Of a stretch of 5,424 nucleotides of DNA, positions 1 to 5,424 are shown piece after piece. The position numbers and the translations under genes were made by a program. The notes under the pieces were generated by a model. The model was not told the origin of the DNA, ran no database searches, and saw nothing but the letters and a program-made list of their open reading frames with translations. Each line of letters begins with the position of its first letter. Position 1 is the first letter of the stretch. Location: assembly GCA_947177675.1 (NCBI GenBank), contig CAMWVK010000137.1, positions 1-5,424 of the forward strand, in the 5' to 3' direction. The DNA is from an uncultured Mucispirillum sp. GTDB lineage: Bacteria; Chrysiogenota; Deferribacteres; Deferribacterales; Mucispirillaceae.

Positions 1-1407
1 GCTATAATAGATGCTTTAATGGCAGCTGTTATAATTTTAGGATATTTTTTGGTTTATCATTTTCAAACAAAAGGGATTACTGCAGCAGTCAAGCTGATGG
101 ATAATATTGCAAATCAAACAAATGATATTTCTGTTCGTATATCTGATGAAGATATCAAGCATCATCCTGATATGGAAAAGTTTTATCATAATATTAATAA
201 GTATATGCATAATACAGAAAATGATTACTTAAGCACACTGGATACAGTGTCTACCACTGGAAAACAGGGCTTATTTGTTACTCAAAATCTTATGGTTACA
301 AATGAGTTAGTTCAAAAAAATAATGAAATATCTCAATCAATCAACACCGTTCAAAGTGAAATGATTATAGCAACAGAAAATATTACAGTCAACACTACTA
401 CTATTAACGAAAAATCAAATATGACAGTTGGGCTTACAAATGAAGGTCGCTCTATGATGGAAAAAGCAAGAGATGTAAGTGACAACATAGATTCTGCAAT
501 AAAAGAATTAAATAATGAAGTGAATGTATTAAATGACAATGCAGACCAGATTGCAATAGTTATTGCGGTTATTAATGAAATTTCAGACCAAACTAACCTT
601 TTAGCATTAAATGCCGCTATTGAAGCAGCTCGTGCAGGGGAAGCTGGTCGCGGGTTTGCAGTTGTTGCAGATGAAGTAAGAAATTTAGCAGAAAAAACTT
701 CCAATTCAACTAAACAGATAGGTGAAACAGTAAGCGATATGCAAAAAAGTATTACTACAGTTACATCAAGAATGGATGTTATTACAAAAATGCTTATGGA
801 GCAAAGAGAGGGTATTGATTCTTCCTTTAATAACTTTCAGGATATATATAATTCCAGCCTTGATTTAAACCAGTCTATCAGTGAGATTATGGCTGCTTCA
901 GAAGAGCAGAATGCAGTTATTCATCAAATAGGCTCTAATTTAAAAGAGATGAGTGCAGAATCTGAACAGATTACAAATAAACTTTCTGAGCTTTTTAGGG
1001 CATTTAATGATATGGCGATTTCTTTAAATACTCTTGAAACTAAATTTACAGGAATAAAATATGCATCAAAAGCAGGTTCATTTATTGCTGCAAAAACAGC
1101 CCATGTTGCTTTTATGAGAAGGCTGCTTGTTAATAACTATACAAAAAATGTTATACAGCTTCCTTATCATATGACTTGTGCATTTGTTAAATTTTATTAT
1201 AATGAAGGTATGAATGAATATAGTAATGATAAAGATTTTAAAGCTATTGAGCCAATCCATAAAAAAGTGCATGATTTAGGGCTTCAAATTATGAGCAATA
1301 TTGAAAACCATAAATATGAAGAAAATAACATTCTTGTAGATGAGGTTGAAAGAAATGTAGAAGAGCTTGTCTCTATATTAGATAAGTTAATACATAGATA
1401 CAGTTAA
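1..1407 (+). CDS. Methyl-accepting chemotaxis protein with C-terminal CZB domain (5' partial)
   Basis: Transmembrane chemoreceptor that signals to CheA/CheW to bias flagellar rotation. The frame is open to the left edge, so the N-terminus, probably including a periplasmic sensor and first membrane helix, lies outside. The Met at 19 sits inside a membrane helix and is unlikely to be the start. Counting from that Met: the end of a membrane helix (to about residue 14), then a HAMP-like linker (about 18-63) that lacks the usual conserved Pro, then a long coiled coil. The highly conserved signalling tip is at 186-227 ([20 protein letters not shown] and [18 protein letters not shown]). The C-terminal CZB domain (about 350-420) carries H362, C387, H414 and H418, whose spacing (25, 27, 4) is close to the zinc ligands of E. 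coli DgcZ (H22, C52, H79, H83). Family knowledge: CZB domains bind zinc and in some receptors the Cys senses oxidants such as HOCl. No NWETF-type C-terminal tether is seen. The ligand is unknown. Confidence 0.95.
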   Translation, partial: AIIDALMAAVIILGYFLVYHFQTKGITAAVKLMDNIANQTNDISVRISDEDIKHHPDMEKFYHNINKYMHNTENDYLSTLDTVSTTGKQGLFVTQNLMVTNELVQKNNEISQSINTVQSEMIIATENITVNTTTINEKSNMTVGLTNEGRSMMEKARDVSDNIDSAIKELNNEVNVLNDNADQIAIVIAVINEISDQTNLLALNAAIEAARAGEAGRGFAVVADEVRNLAEKTSNSTKQIGETVSDMQKSITTVTSRMDVITKMLMEQREGIDSSFNNFQDIYNSSLDLNQSISEIMAASEEQNAVIHQIGSNLKEMSAESEQITNKLSELFRAFNDMAISLNTLETKFTGIKYASKAGSFIAAKTAHVAFMRRLLVNNYTKNVIQLPYHMTCAFVKFYYNEGMNEYSNDKDFKAIEPIHKKVHDLGLQIMSNIENHKYEENNILVDEVERNVEELVSILDKLIHRYS

Positions 1408-1428
1408 TATAAAAATTAATATGTATAT

Positions 1429-1460
1429 AAAAGCCATCAGTTTAAACTGGTGGCTTTTTT
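1429..1460 (+). terminator. Rho-independent terminator of the chemoreceptor gene
   Basis: A 12-bp stem (1429-1440 with 1447-1458, one G-T wobble) closes a 6-nt TTTAAA loop. It is followed by a run of six T at 1455-1460, of which the first four pair with the A-run at the stem base. It begins 21 nt after the receptor stop codon. On the - strand the stem is followed by TTTTATAT, so weak termination of opposing transcription is also possible. Confidence 0.9.
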
Positions 1461-1488
1461 ATGCTGTATAAAAATGAACTTGTTTAGT

Positions 1489-1510
1489 ATTTTTGGGTAT
1501 GTCCAAAAAT
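1489..1510. repeat. 8-bp inverted repeat in the convergent gap
   Basis: ATTTTTGG at 1489-1496 is the exact reverse complement of CCAAAAAT at 1503-1510, with a 6-nt centre GTATGT. Neither strand has a T-run directly after the repeat, so it does not look like a terminator. It could be a protein-binding site, part of an unrecognised small RNA, or chance in AT-rich DNA. Function unknown. Confidence 0.5.
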
Positions 1511-1547
1511 GTAGAACAGTTTAATATAAATTTGAAAGTGTATTAAT

Positions 1548-1566
1548 TTCTATAATAATTATAGAA
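1548..1566. promoter_or_regulatory. 19-bp perfect palindrome resembling a PerR/Fur-family operator
   Basis: TTCTATAAT-A-ATTATAGAA is a perfect 9-1-9 palindrome. Its core matches the PerR box consensus TTATAATNATTATAA at all positions except the outermost pair, and it has the 7-1-7 symmetry typical of Fur-family sites. It lies between convergent genes, with no gene start beside it and no convincing promoter overlapping it. A TTGAAA at 1532-1537 stands 16 nt before a weak AATAAT inside the palindrome. In AT-rich DNA such palindromes can arise by chance, so the operator reading is an inference. Confidence 0.35.
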
Positions 1567-1569
1567 TAA

Positions 1570-1623
1570 AAACCAGCAGTGCAGAAAAGAATAAGTTATT
1601 TACTGGCTGAGTTTAGTTTTTTT
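1570..1623. terminator. Imperfect, possibly bidirectional terminator hairpin
   Basis: AAACCAGCAGT around 1570-1580 pairs with ACTGGCTGAGTTT at 1602-1614, giving about 11 bp with two single-base bulges. The loop contains a smaller palindrome, AATAAGTTATT. On the - strand the stem runs into a T-rich tract (TTTTTATT), placing it 21 nt after the acetyltransferase stop codon, where its terminator is expected. On the + strand a run of seven T follows at 1617-1623. The bulges make this less certain than the hairpin at 1429-1460. Confidence 0.5.
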
Positions 1624-1634
1624 GGTAATTTCAC

Positions 1635-2141
1635 TTATTTTAAGCATTTTGCAAAATTAAAAAGTGTATCCCCTGTAAGACGGTGAGTTGTCCATTCTGT
1701 CATTTTCACTGCACCTATACTTTCATAAAAATCAAGTGATGGTTTATTCCAGTTAAGGCATGTCCATTCCATTCTGCCGCAGTTTCTTTCAACTGCTGTA
1801 TGTGCTGCAAAAGCTAGTAATAATTTGCCATATCCTTTGCATCTTTTTTCAGGAATAACAAATAAATCTTCCACATATATTCCTGCTCTGCCAACAAAAG
1901 TAGAGTAATTATGAAAAAATAAAATAAAGCCCACAGGTTTGCCATCTTCTTCACCTATATATGTTTCTGCAGTTTTTTTCTCAAAAAGCCACTCTTTTAT
2001 CATTTCAGGTGTATTTTCCACTTCATTAAGCATTTTTTCATATTCTGCAATACCTTTGATAAGTTCATAAATAGTAAGTGCATCTTCTTTTTCTGCACGC
2101 CTTATTTTGAAACTGCCTTTTTCAAATACAATATTACTCAT
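1635..2141 (-). CDS. GNAT-family N-acetyltransferase, spermidine/spermine (SSAT)-like
   Basis: A 168-residue cytoplasmic acetyltransferase that transfers acetyl from acetyl-CoA to an amine. The full length of a single GNAT domain is present. Strand 1 and helix 1 (IRRAEKEDALTIYELIKGIA, 13-32) are followed by an AEYEKM segment that matches the AKYEYM segment of human SSAT1. Motif A spans 90-109 (VEDLFVIPEKRCKGYGKLLL), with the acetyl-CoA loop R100-x-x-G103-x-G105. Motif B is WNKPSLDFYESIGAV (131-145), where Y139 occupies the place of the SSAT1 general-acid Tyr140. A W-x3-RL-x-GDTL tail also recalls SSAT. The likely substrate class is polyamines or another small diamine such as thialysine, but GNAT specificity cannot be read from sequence alone. 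The ATG at 2141 is preceded by AGAGG with a 5-nt spacer. It lies 14 nt after the YyaL-like gene and is probably co-transcribed with it. Confidence 0.9.
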   Translation of the reverse strand: MSNIVFEKGSFKIRRAEKEDALTIYELIKGIAEYEKMLNEVENTPEMIKEWLFEKKTAETYIGEEDGKPVGFILFFHNYSTFVGRAGIYVEDLFVIPEKRCKGYGKLLLAFAAHTAVERNCGRMEWTCLNWNKPSLDFYESIGAVKMTEWTTHRLTGDTLFNFAKCLK

Positions 2142-2146
2142 TTTAG

Positions 2147-2151
2147 CCTCT
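2147..2151 (-). promoter_or_regulatory. Ribosome binding site of the acetyltransferase gene
   Basis: AGAGG on the - strand, 5 nt before the ATG at 2141. It falls within the 14-nt gap after the stop of the upstream gene, which suggests translational coupling. Confidence 0.7.
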
Positions 2152-2155
2152 GTTA

Positions 2156-3925
2156 TTATTTATTGATTAATTCTAGTGCTCTAATCATTGCTGGGTGTCC
2201 TGTTGGAAATCTTGCTGCTCTGTCTTCTGCATAGGCAATAAGTCTTTTATCAGCCTGTATGTCTAAATCTGAGTTGTATTTATTTATTAAATATAAATAC
2301 AGCCCAACAGGATTTGGTTTATCATCATCAAAGCTGTCTTTTATTCTGTGTTTTGTATCTAGGAATGGGATACCATCTTCAACAAAAGTATTTTCTATTT
2401 CTTTTATAATATTTTTTGCAATTAAAAGAAATTCATTTTCATTAGTTATTTCATAAAATTTTAATGTTGTTTCAAGATAATATACATGGTCAGACAGCAC
2501 TCTGTGGTTAATAATATATTCTTCTAAATATGTATTATTTCTTTTATCAGGACTTACCTGTACCATTTTATTTATTTCATCTTCTACTGCATAAAGTCCC
2601 CTGTAAACTTTACTGTCATACACTACTAAATGGCGGAGTTTATGATAAAGGGCAAGTGCCTGTTCCAGCTCATAAGGTTCATTTTCTGCTTCATACATAT
2701 TTAAAAGAGTAGTGCAGAACATAAAGTTATGGCCGCTTACTACTTTGTTATCAGGTTCAGGGTGTGCTTTAATAGTGCTTATTCTGTCGGCTGCTTTTTT
2801 TAACGATACATCAAGAGCAGCAGCTTTTATATATTCTTTATGTTTAAGGTATATTATACCATTGTGAACACCTGCTTCATTAGGAAAATTTTTAAGCTCT
2901 TTTTCACTTAAAACAGTAAAATCTCTATCAGTTACTTTATAAAAAAATCCTTCTTCATAATCACCGTTATTATTTGGCGAATCAGCATCAAGACTGTCTA
3001 AATATCCATAATCAGTTCTTAAAGAGCCATACATCACAAAATCTATTGCTTTCTGGGCAGTATATAAATAAAGTCTGTTGCCAGTTTTTCTATAAAGCTG
3101 TATTAAAAATGATGATATTTGAGCATTATCAGAAAGCATTTTTTCAAAATGAGGTATTTGCCATGCTCTATCTACTGTATATCTGAAAAAACCGCCAAAA
3201 AGATGGTCACAAAGCCCCATAGTGCATATTTTATCTGCAGTATTTATTAAAAATGCTGCATATTCTTCTTCCTGAAAGTTATCAAGCAGATACATCATAG
3301 ATGAAATATATGGGAATTTTGCACTTTCTCTAAATCCAAAATATACAGAGTCAAATATTTTAATAAATTCATTTTTTCTGTATTCTTTTAATTTATCCTC
3401 TGGAACAATCGGTTTGTTTACTTTATTAAATGATGCAATAAATTCTTCTCTAGTATTTATTACTTTTACTATTTCATCATATTTATTATGAAATACATTA
3501 CTTATGCTTTCAAGTATAGTTTTAAACGCAGGTGATGCACTGTTTTTTTCTTTTGGGAAATAAGTGCCTGCATAAAACGGCTCTTTATCTGGTGTCAAAA
3601 AAACAGATAATGGCCAGCCACCAGCAGCACCAGTTGACTGGATATAAAATTGATATTCTTTATCTACATCAGGATATTCATCTTTATCTACTTTTACAGG
3701 AATGTATTTTTCATTTAATATTTTTGCAGTTTCTTCATCTTCAAAGGACTCTTTTTCCATTACTCTGCACCAGTGGCATGAAGAATAACCTATGCTTACA
3801 AATACAGGTTTATTCAATTCTTTTGCCATTTCAAATACTTTATCGCTCCAAATCTGCCAGTGAACTGGGTTATGAGCATGTCTTACAAGATAAAGTGATT
3901 TTTCTTGATTTAAAATATTTTCCAT
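2156..3925 (-). CDS. YyaL/SSP411-family protein: thioredoxin-like DUF255 domain plus alpha/alpha-barrel domain
   Basis: A 589-residue protein related to Bacillus YyaL and animal SPATA20. The N-terminal thioredoxin-fold domain (about 1-165) has the family opening NxEKSxYLxxHAxNPVxW, the CHWC redox-type motif at 50-53 ([13 protein letters not shown]), [12 protein letters not shown] (78-88) and [11 protein letters not shown] (102-112). The second domain resembles six-hairpin glycosidases, with [13 protein letters not shown] (243-255), [13 protein letters not shown] (257-269), LDADSP (312-317) and [18 protein letters not shown] (477-494). No signal peptide is seen, so it is probably cytoplasmic. 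The biochemical role of the family is poorly defined. At 589 residues it is shorter than the roughly 650-700 I recall for relatives, mainly in the C-terminal half. The usual His after CHWC is Arg here. Start choice: the ATG at 3925 has AAGAGG 4 nt upstream and begins where family proteins begin. An in-frame ATG at 3970 would add 15 residues encoded by a terminator-like hairpin and the ribosome binding site. Confidence 0.92.
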   Translation of the reverse strand: MENILNQEKSLYLVRHAHNPVHWQIWSDKVFEMAKELNKPVFVSIGYSSCHWCRVMEKESFEDEETAKILNEKYIPVKVDKDEYPDVDKEYQFYIQSTGAAGGWPLSVFLTPDKEPFYAGTYFPKEKNSASPAFKTILESISNVFHNKYDEIVKVINTREEFIASFNKVNKPIVPEDKLKEYRKNEFIKIFDSVYFGFRESAKFPYISSMMYLLDNFQEEEYAAFLINTADKICTMGLCDHLFGGFFRYTVDRAWQIPHFEKMLSDNAQISSFLIQLYRKTGNRLYLYTAQKAIDFVMYGSLRTDYGYLDSLDADSPNNNGDYEEGFFYKVTDRDFTVLSEKELKNFPNEAGVHNGIIYLKHKEYIKAAALDVSLKKAADRISTIKAHPEPDNKVVSGHNFMFCTTLLNMYEAENEPYELEQALALYHKLRHLVVYDSKVYRGLYAVEDEINKMVQVSPDKRNNTYLEEYIINHRVLSDHVYYLETTLKFYEITNENEFLLIAKNIIKEIENTFVEDGIPFLDTKHRIKDSFDDDKPNPVGLYLYLINKYNSDLDIQADKRLIAYAEDRAARFPTGHPAMIRALELINK

Positions 3926-3929
3926 ATTG

Positions 3930-3935
3930 CCTCTT
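3930..3935 (-). promoter_or_regulatory. Ribosome binding site that sets the YyaL-like start
   Basis: AAGAGG on the - strand with a 4-nt spacer to the ATG at 3925. The alternative ATG at 3970 has no purine-rich site at a workable distance; the nearest GGAG is about 20 nt away, in the antiporter's last codons. The site lies only 2 nt after the T-run of the hairpin at 3938-3968. Confidence 0.75.
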
Positions 3936-3937
3936 AT

Positions 3938-3968
3938 AAAAATTGAGCCTGCAGCAATCTGCAAGCTC
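3938..3968 (-). terminator. Terminator or attenuator hairpin between the antiporter and YyaL-like genes
   Basis: On the - strand, GAGCTTGCAG (3968-3959) pairs with CTGCAGGCTC (3954-3945) over 10 bp with one wobble and a 4-nt ATTG loop. AATTTTT then follows (3944-3938). It begins 14 nt after the antiporter stop codon, as expected for an intrinsic terminator. It ends immediately before the ribosome binding site of the next gene, so it could also act as an attenuator that limits read-through into the downstream pair. Confidence 0.75.
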
Positions 3969-3982
3969 ATAAAGATAGTTGA

Positions 3983-5424
3983 TTATTCATCTCCATATAA
4001 ACTTGAATTTCTTTTATGGAGTATTAAAAGTGCAATTATTAGAAGTATAAATGCTGCTCCAAATGAAAATAGCCAGCTTTTTGTAAGACCTGCAATAATA
4101 AAGCCAATAAGAGAGACTGCAGCAACAATAGAAGCATAAGGAATCTGTGTTGTAACATGGTCTATATGGCTGCAGGCAGCACCTGTTGAAGAAAGAATTG
4201 TGGTATCAGAAATAGGTGAGCAGTGGTCGCCAAAAATAGAGCCTGCAAGAGTAGCAGCAAGGTTTATAATGAGAAGTTCTGGGGCTACACTTTCAGATAC
4301 TGTAACCATAATAGGTATTAATATACCAAATGTTCCCCAAGATGTACCTATTGAGAAAGAGAGCATAGCAGCAACAAGGAACACTATTGCAGGAATTAAT
4401 ATCACAGGCATATTTGATGTTTCAACTATATGGCTTACATAAACACCTGTAGAAAGAACATCGCAGACACCTTTAATAGTCCATGCAAAAGCAAGTATCA
4501 TACATGCAGTCACCATTGATTTTACACCAAGCACTATACCATCCATAAAATCATGGAAAGTGAGAACTCTGCGTGGCAAAAATAATATAAAAGCAACCAT
4601 AACAGCACCAAAGCCGCCTAAAACAAGTGATTTTGTAGGATCAGTATCACCAAAAGCCTGAAATAATGTTTTATCTTCGCTAAAATAGCCGCCAGTATAA
4701 AGCATAGCTAAAACAGAGAATAGGATTAATGCTAATATAGGTATTAATAAGTCATATACTTTACCTTTTTCTGATATGTTTCTGTTAGAAAAATCATCAG
4801 CATGAGTAGCTTGTGTTTTAATATTATCAAGAGTTTTTTTATGTTTTGCCTGTCTTTCAAATTTAGCCATTGGTCCAAAGTCTAAATTCCATATAGATAG
4901 CAGCAACACCATTACAATAGTTAAAAGGGCATAAAAATTAAACGGGATAGTGCTTAAAAACATTTTCATTCTATCTGCATCTTCTGGAAGATAAGTTAAA
5001 ATAGACGCTGCCCAACTGGAAATTGGGGCAATAATACATATTGGAGCAGCCATAGCATCTATAAGATATGCAAGTTTTTCACGGGAAATTTTATGCTGGT
5101 CTGTAACTGGACGCATAACAGTTCCAACAGTTAAGCAGTTGAAATAGTCATCAATAAAAATAACAATACCTAAAATAGAAGTAGCAAGTTTTGCACTAAC
5201 TGGTGATTTTACCTTTTTAGATGCCCACTCTCCATAGGCTCTTGCACCGCCTGCTAAAGTAGCAACTGCTACTAATGCACCAAGGATACACATAAATATA
5301 ATCATCATAACATCAAATTTATCTGCCATAATAGCAAACATATATTCTAATGAAAGAATAAGTTTATAAAGGAATGAGGTTTCTGCTGCACCATCTTTAA
5401 TTGGTGCATTAAACACATATATAA
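3983..5424 (-). CDS. NhaC-family Na+/H+ antiporter (5' partial)
   Basis: Inner-membrane secondary transporter of the NhaC family, expected to exchange Na+ for H+. The frame is open to the right edge. A GTG at 5416 could serve as a start, but relatives carry one or two further membrane helices before this point, so the N-terminus is probably missing. Counting from that GTG: family motifs FIDDYFNCLTVGTVMRP (87-103), SREKLAYLIDAMAAPICIIA (111-130) with PISSW following, SFSIGTSWGTFGILIPI (353-369) and FGDHCSPISDTTILSSTGA (395-413), then HIDHVTTQIPYA. About ten to twelve hydrophobic segments are visible, split by a charged cytoplasmic-looking loop at about 182-220 (KFERQAKHKK onward). Related NhaC-type proteins include the malate/lactate antiporter MleN, so the substrate is inferred, not proven. 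The hairpin at 3938-3968 follows its stop codon. Confidence 0.92.
   Translation of the reverse strand, partial: IYVFNAPIKDGAAETSFLYKLILSLEYMFAIMADKFDVMMIIFMCILGALVAVATLAGGARAYGEWASKKVKSPVSAKLATSILGIVIFIDDYFNCLTVGTVMRPVTDQHKISREKLAYLIDAMAAPICIIAPISSWAASILTYLPEDADRMKMFLSTIPFNFYALLTIVMVLLLSIWNLDFGPMAKFERQAKHKKTLDNIKTQATHADDFSNRNISEKGKVYDLLIPILALILFSVLAMLYTGGYFSEDKTLFQAFGDTDPTKSLVLGGFGAVMVAFILFLPRRVLTFHDFMDGIVLGVKSMVTACMILAFAWTIKGVCDVLSTGVYVSHIVETSNMPVILIPAIVFLVAAMLSFSIGTSWGTFGILIPIMVTVSESVAPELLIINLAATLAGSIFGDHCSPISDTTILSSTGAACSHIDHVTTQIPYASIVAAVSLIGFIIAGLTKSWLFSFGAAFILLIIALLILHKRNSSLYGDE

Noticed and set aside
351..704. 117-codon open frame on the - strand opposite the chemoreceptor signalling domain
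   Set aside because: It is antisense to the most conserved part of a clear receptor gene and its translation shows no recognisable family; a shadow frame.
1495..1520. Possible terminal inverted repeat of an IS3-type element (GTCCAAAAATGTAGAACAG)
   Set aside because: There is a loose resemblance to IS ends, but no transposase, no partner repeat and no target duplication are seen in the window.
1532..1559. + strand promoter TTGAAA-16-AATAAT overlapping the palindrome
   Set aside because: The -10 is poor, the better TATAAT is only 13 nt from the -35, and any transcript would be only about 50 nt before the next T-run; not supported enough to list.
3532..3939. 135-codon open frame on the + strand opposite the thioredoxin-like domain
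   Set aside because: It overlaps strongly conserved YyaL motifs on the other strand and its low-complexity, Leu- and His-rich product is typical of an antisense shadow.
3926..3970. Start of the YyaL-like gene at the ATG ending at 3970
   Set aside because: There is no ribosome binding site before it; the extra 15 codons are the terminator hairpin and the true ribosome binding site read in frame.

Overview
The window is visibly AT-rich and densely coding, with convergent transcription. One gene, cut by the left edge, runs on the + strand. Three genes run on the - strand from the right edge towards it, and the first of these is cut by the right edge. The membrane chemoreceptor ending in a chemoreceptor zinc-binding (CZB) domain points to a motile, chemotactic bacterium. 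An AT-rich Deferribacterota (for example a Mucispirillum-like gut bacterium) or a Campylobacterota would fit. That assignment is a guess from base composition and gene types, not from any alignment.

Layout. 1-1407 (+): the C-terminal part of a methyl-accepting chemotaxis protein, with the last membrane helix, a degenerate HAMP-like linker, the signalling hairpin and a C-terminal CZB domain. 1408-1634: a 227-nt gap between converging genes. It holds a clear terminator for the receptor, an 8-bp inverted repeat, a 19-bp perfect palindrome resembling a PerR/Fur-family operator, and an imperfect hairpin with T-runs on both sides that could end transcription from either direction. 1635-2141 (-): a GNAT acetyltransferase of the spermidine/spermine (SSAT-like) type. 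2156-3925 (-): a YyaL/SSP411-type protein with an N-terminal thioredoxin-like (DUF255) domain and a C-terminal helical domain. 3926-3982: a short spacer with a strong hairpin plus T-run ending just before the yyaL-like gene's ribosome binding site. 3983-5424 (-): an NhaC-family Na+/H+ antiporter lacking its N-terminus.

The acetyltransferase and the YyaL-like gene are 14 nt apart and are almost certainly co-transcribed. The antiporter lies upstream in the same direction but is separated by the terminator-like hairpin, so the downstream pair is either expressed by read-through or attenuated there. I see no promoter for the pair in the spacer. The longest open frame for the YyaL-like gene starts inside this hairpin, which is good evidence that the real start is the second Met, at 3925.

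I found no RNA genes, CRISPR, complete mobile elements or evident novel multi-gene system. The regions worth a second look are the antiporter/yyaL spacer and the palindrome in the convergent gap.
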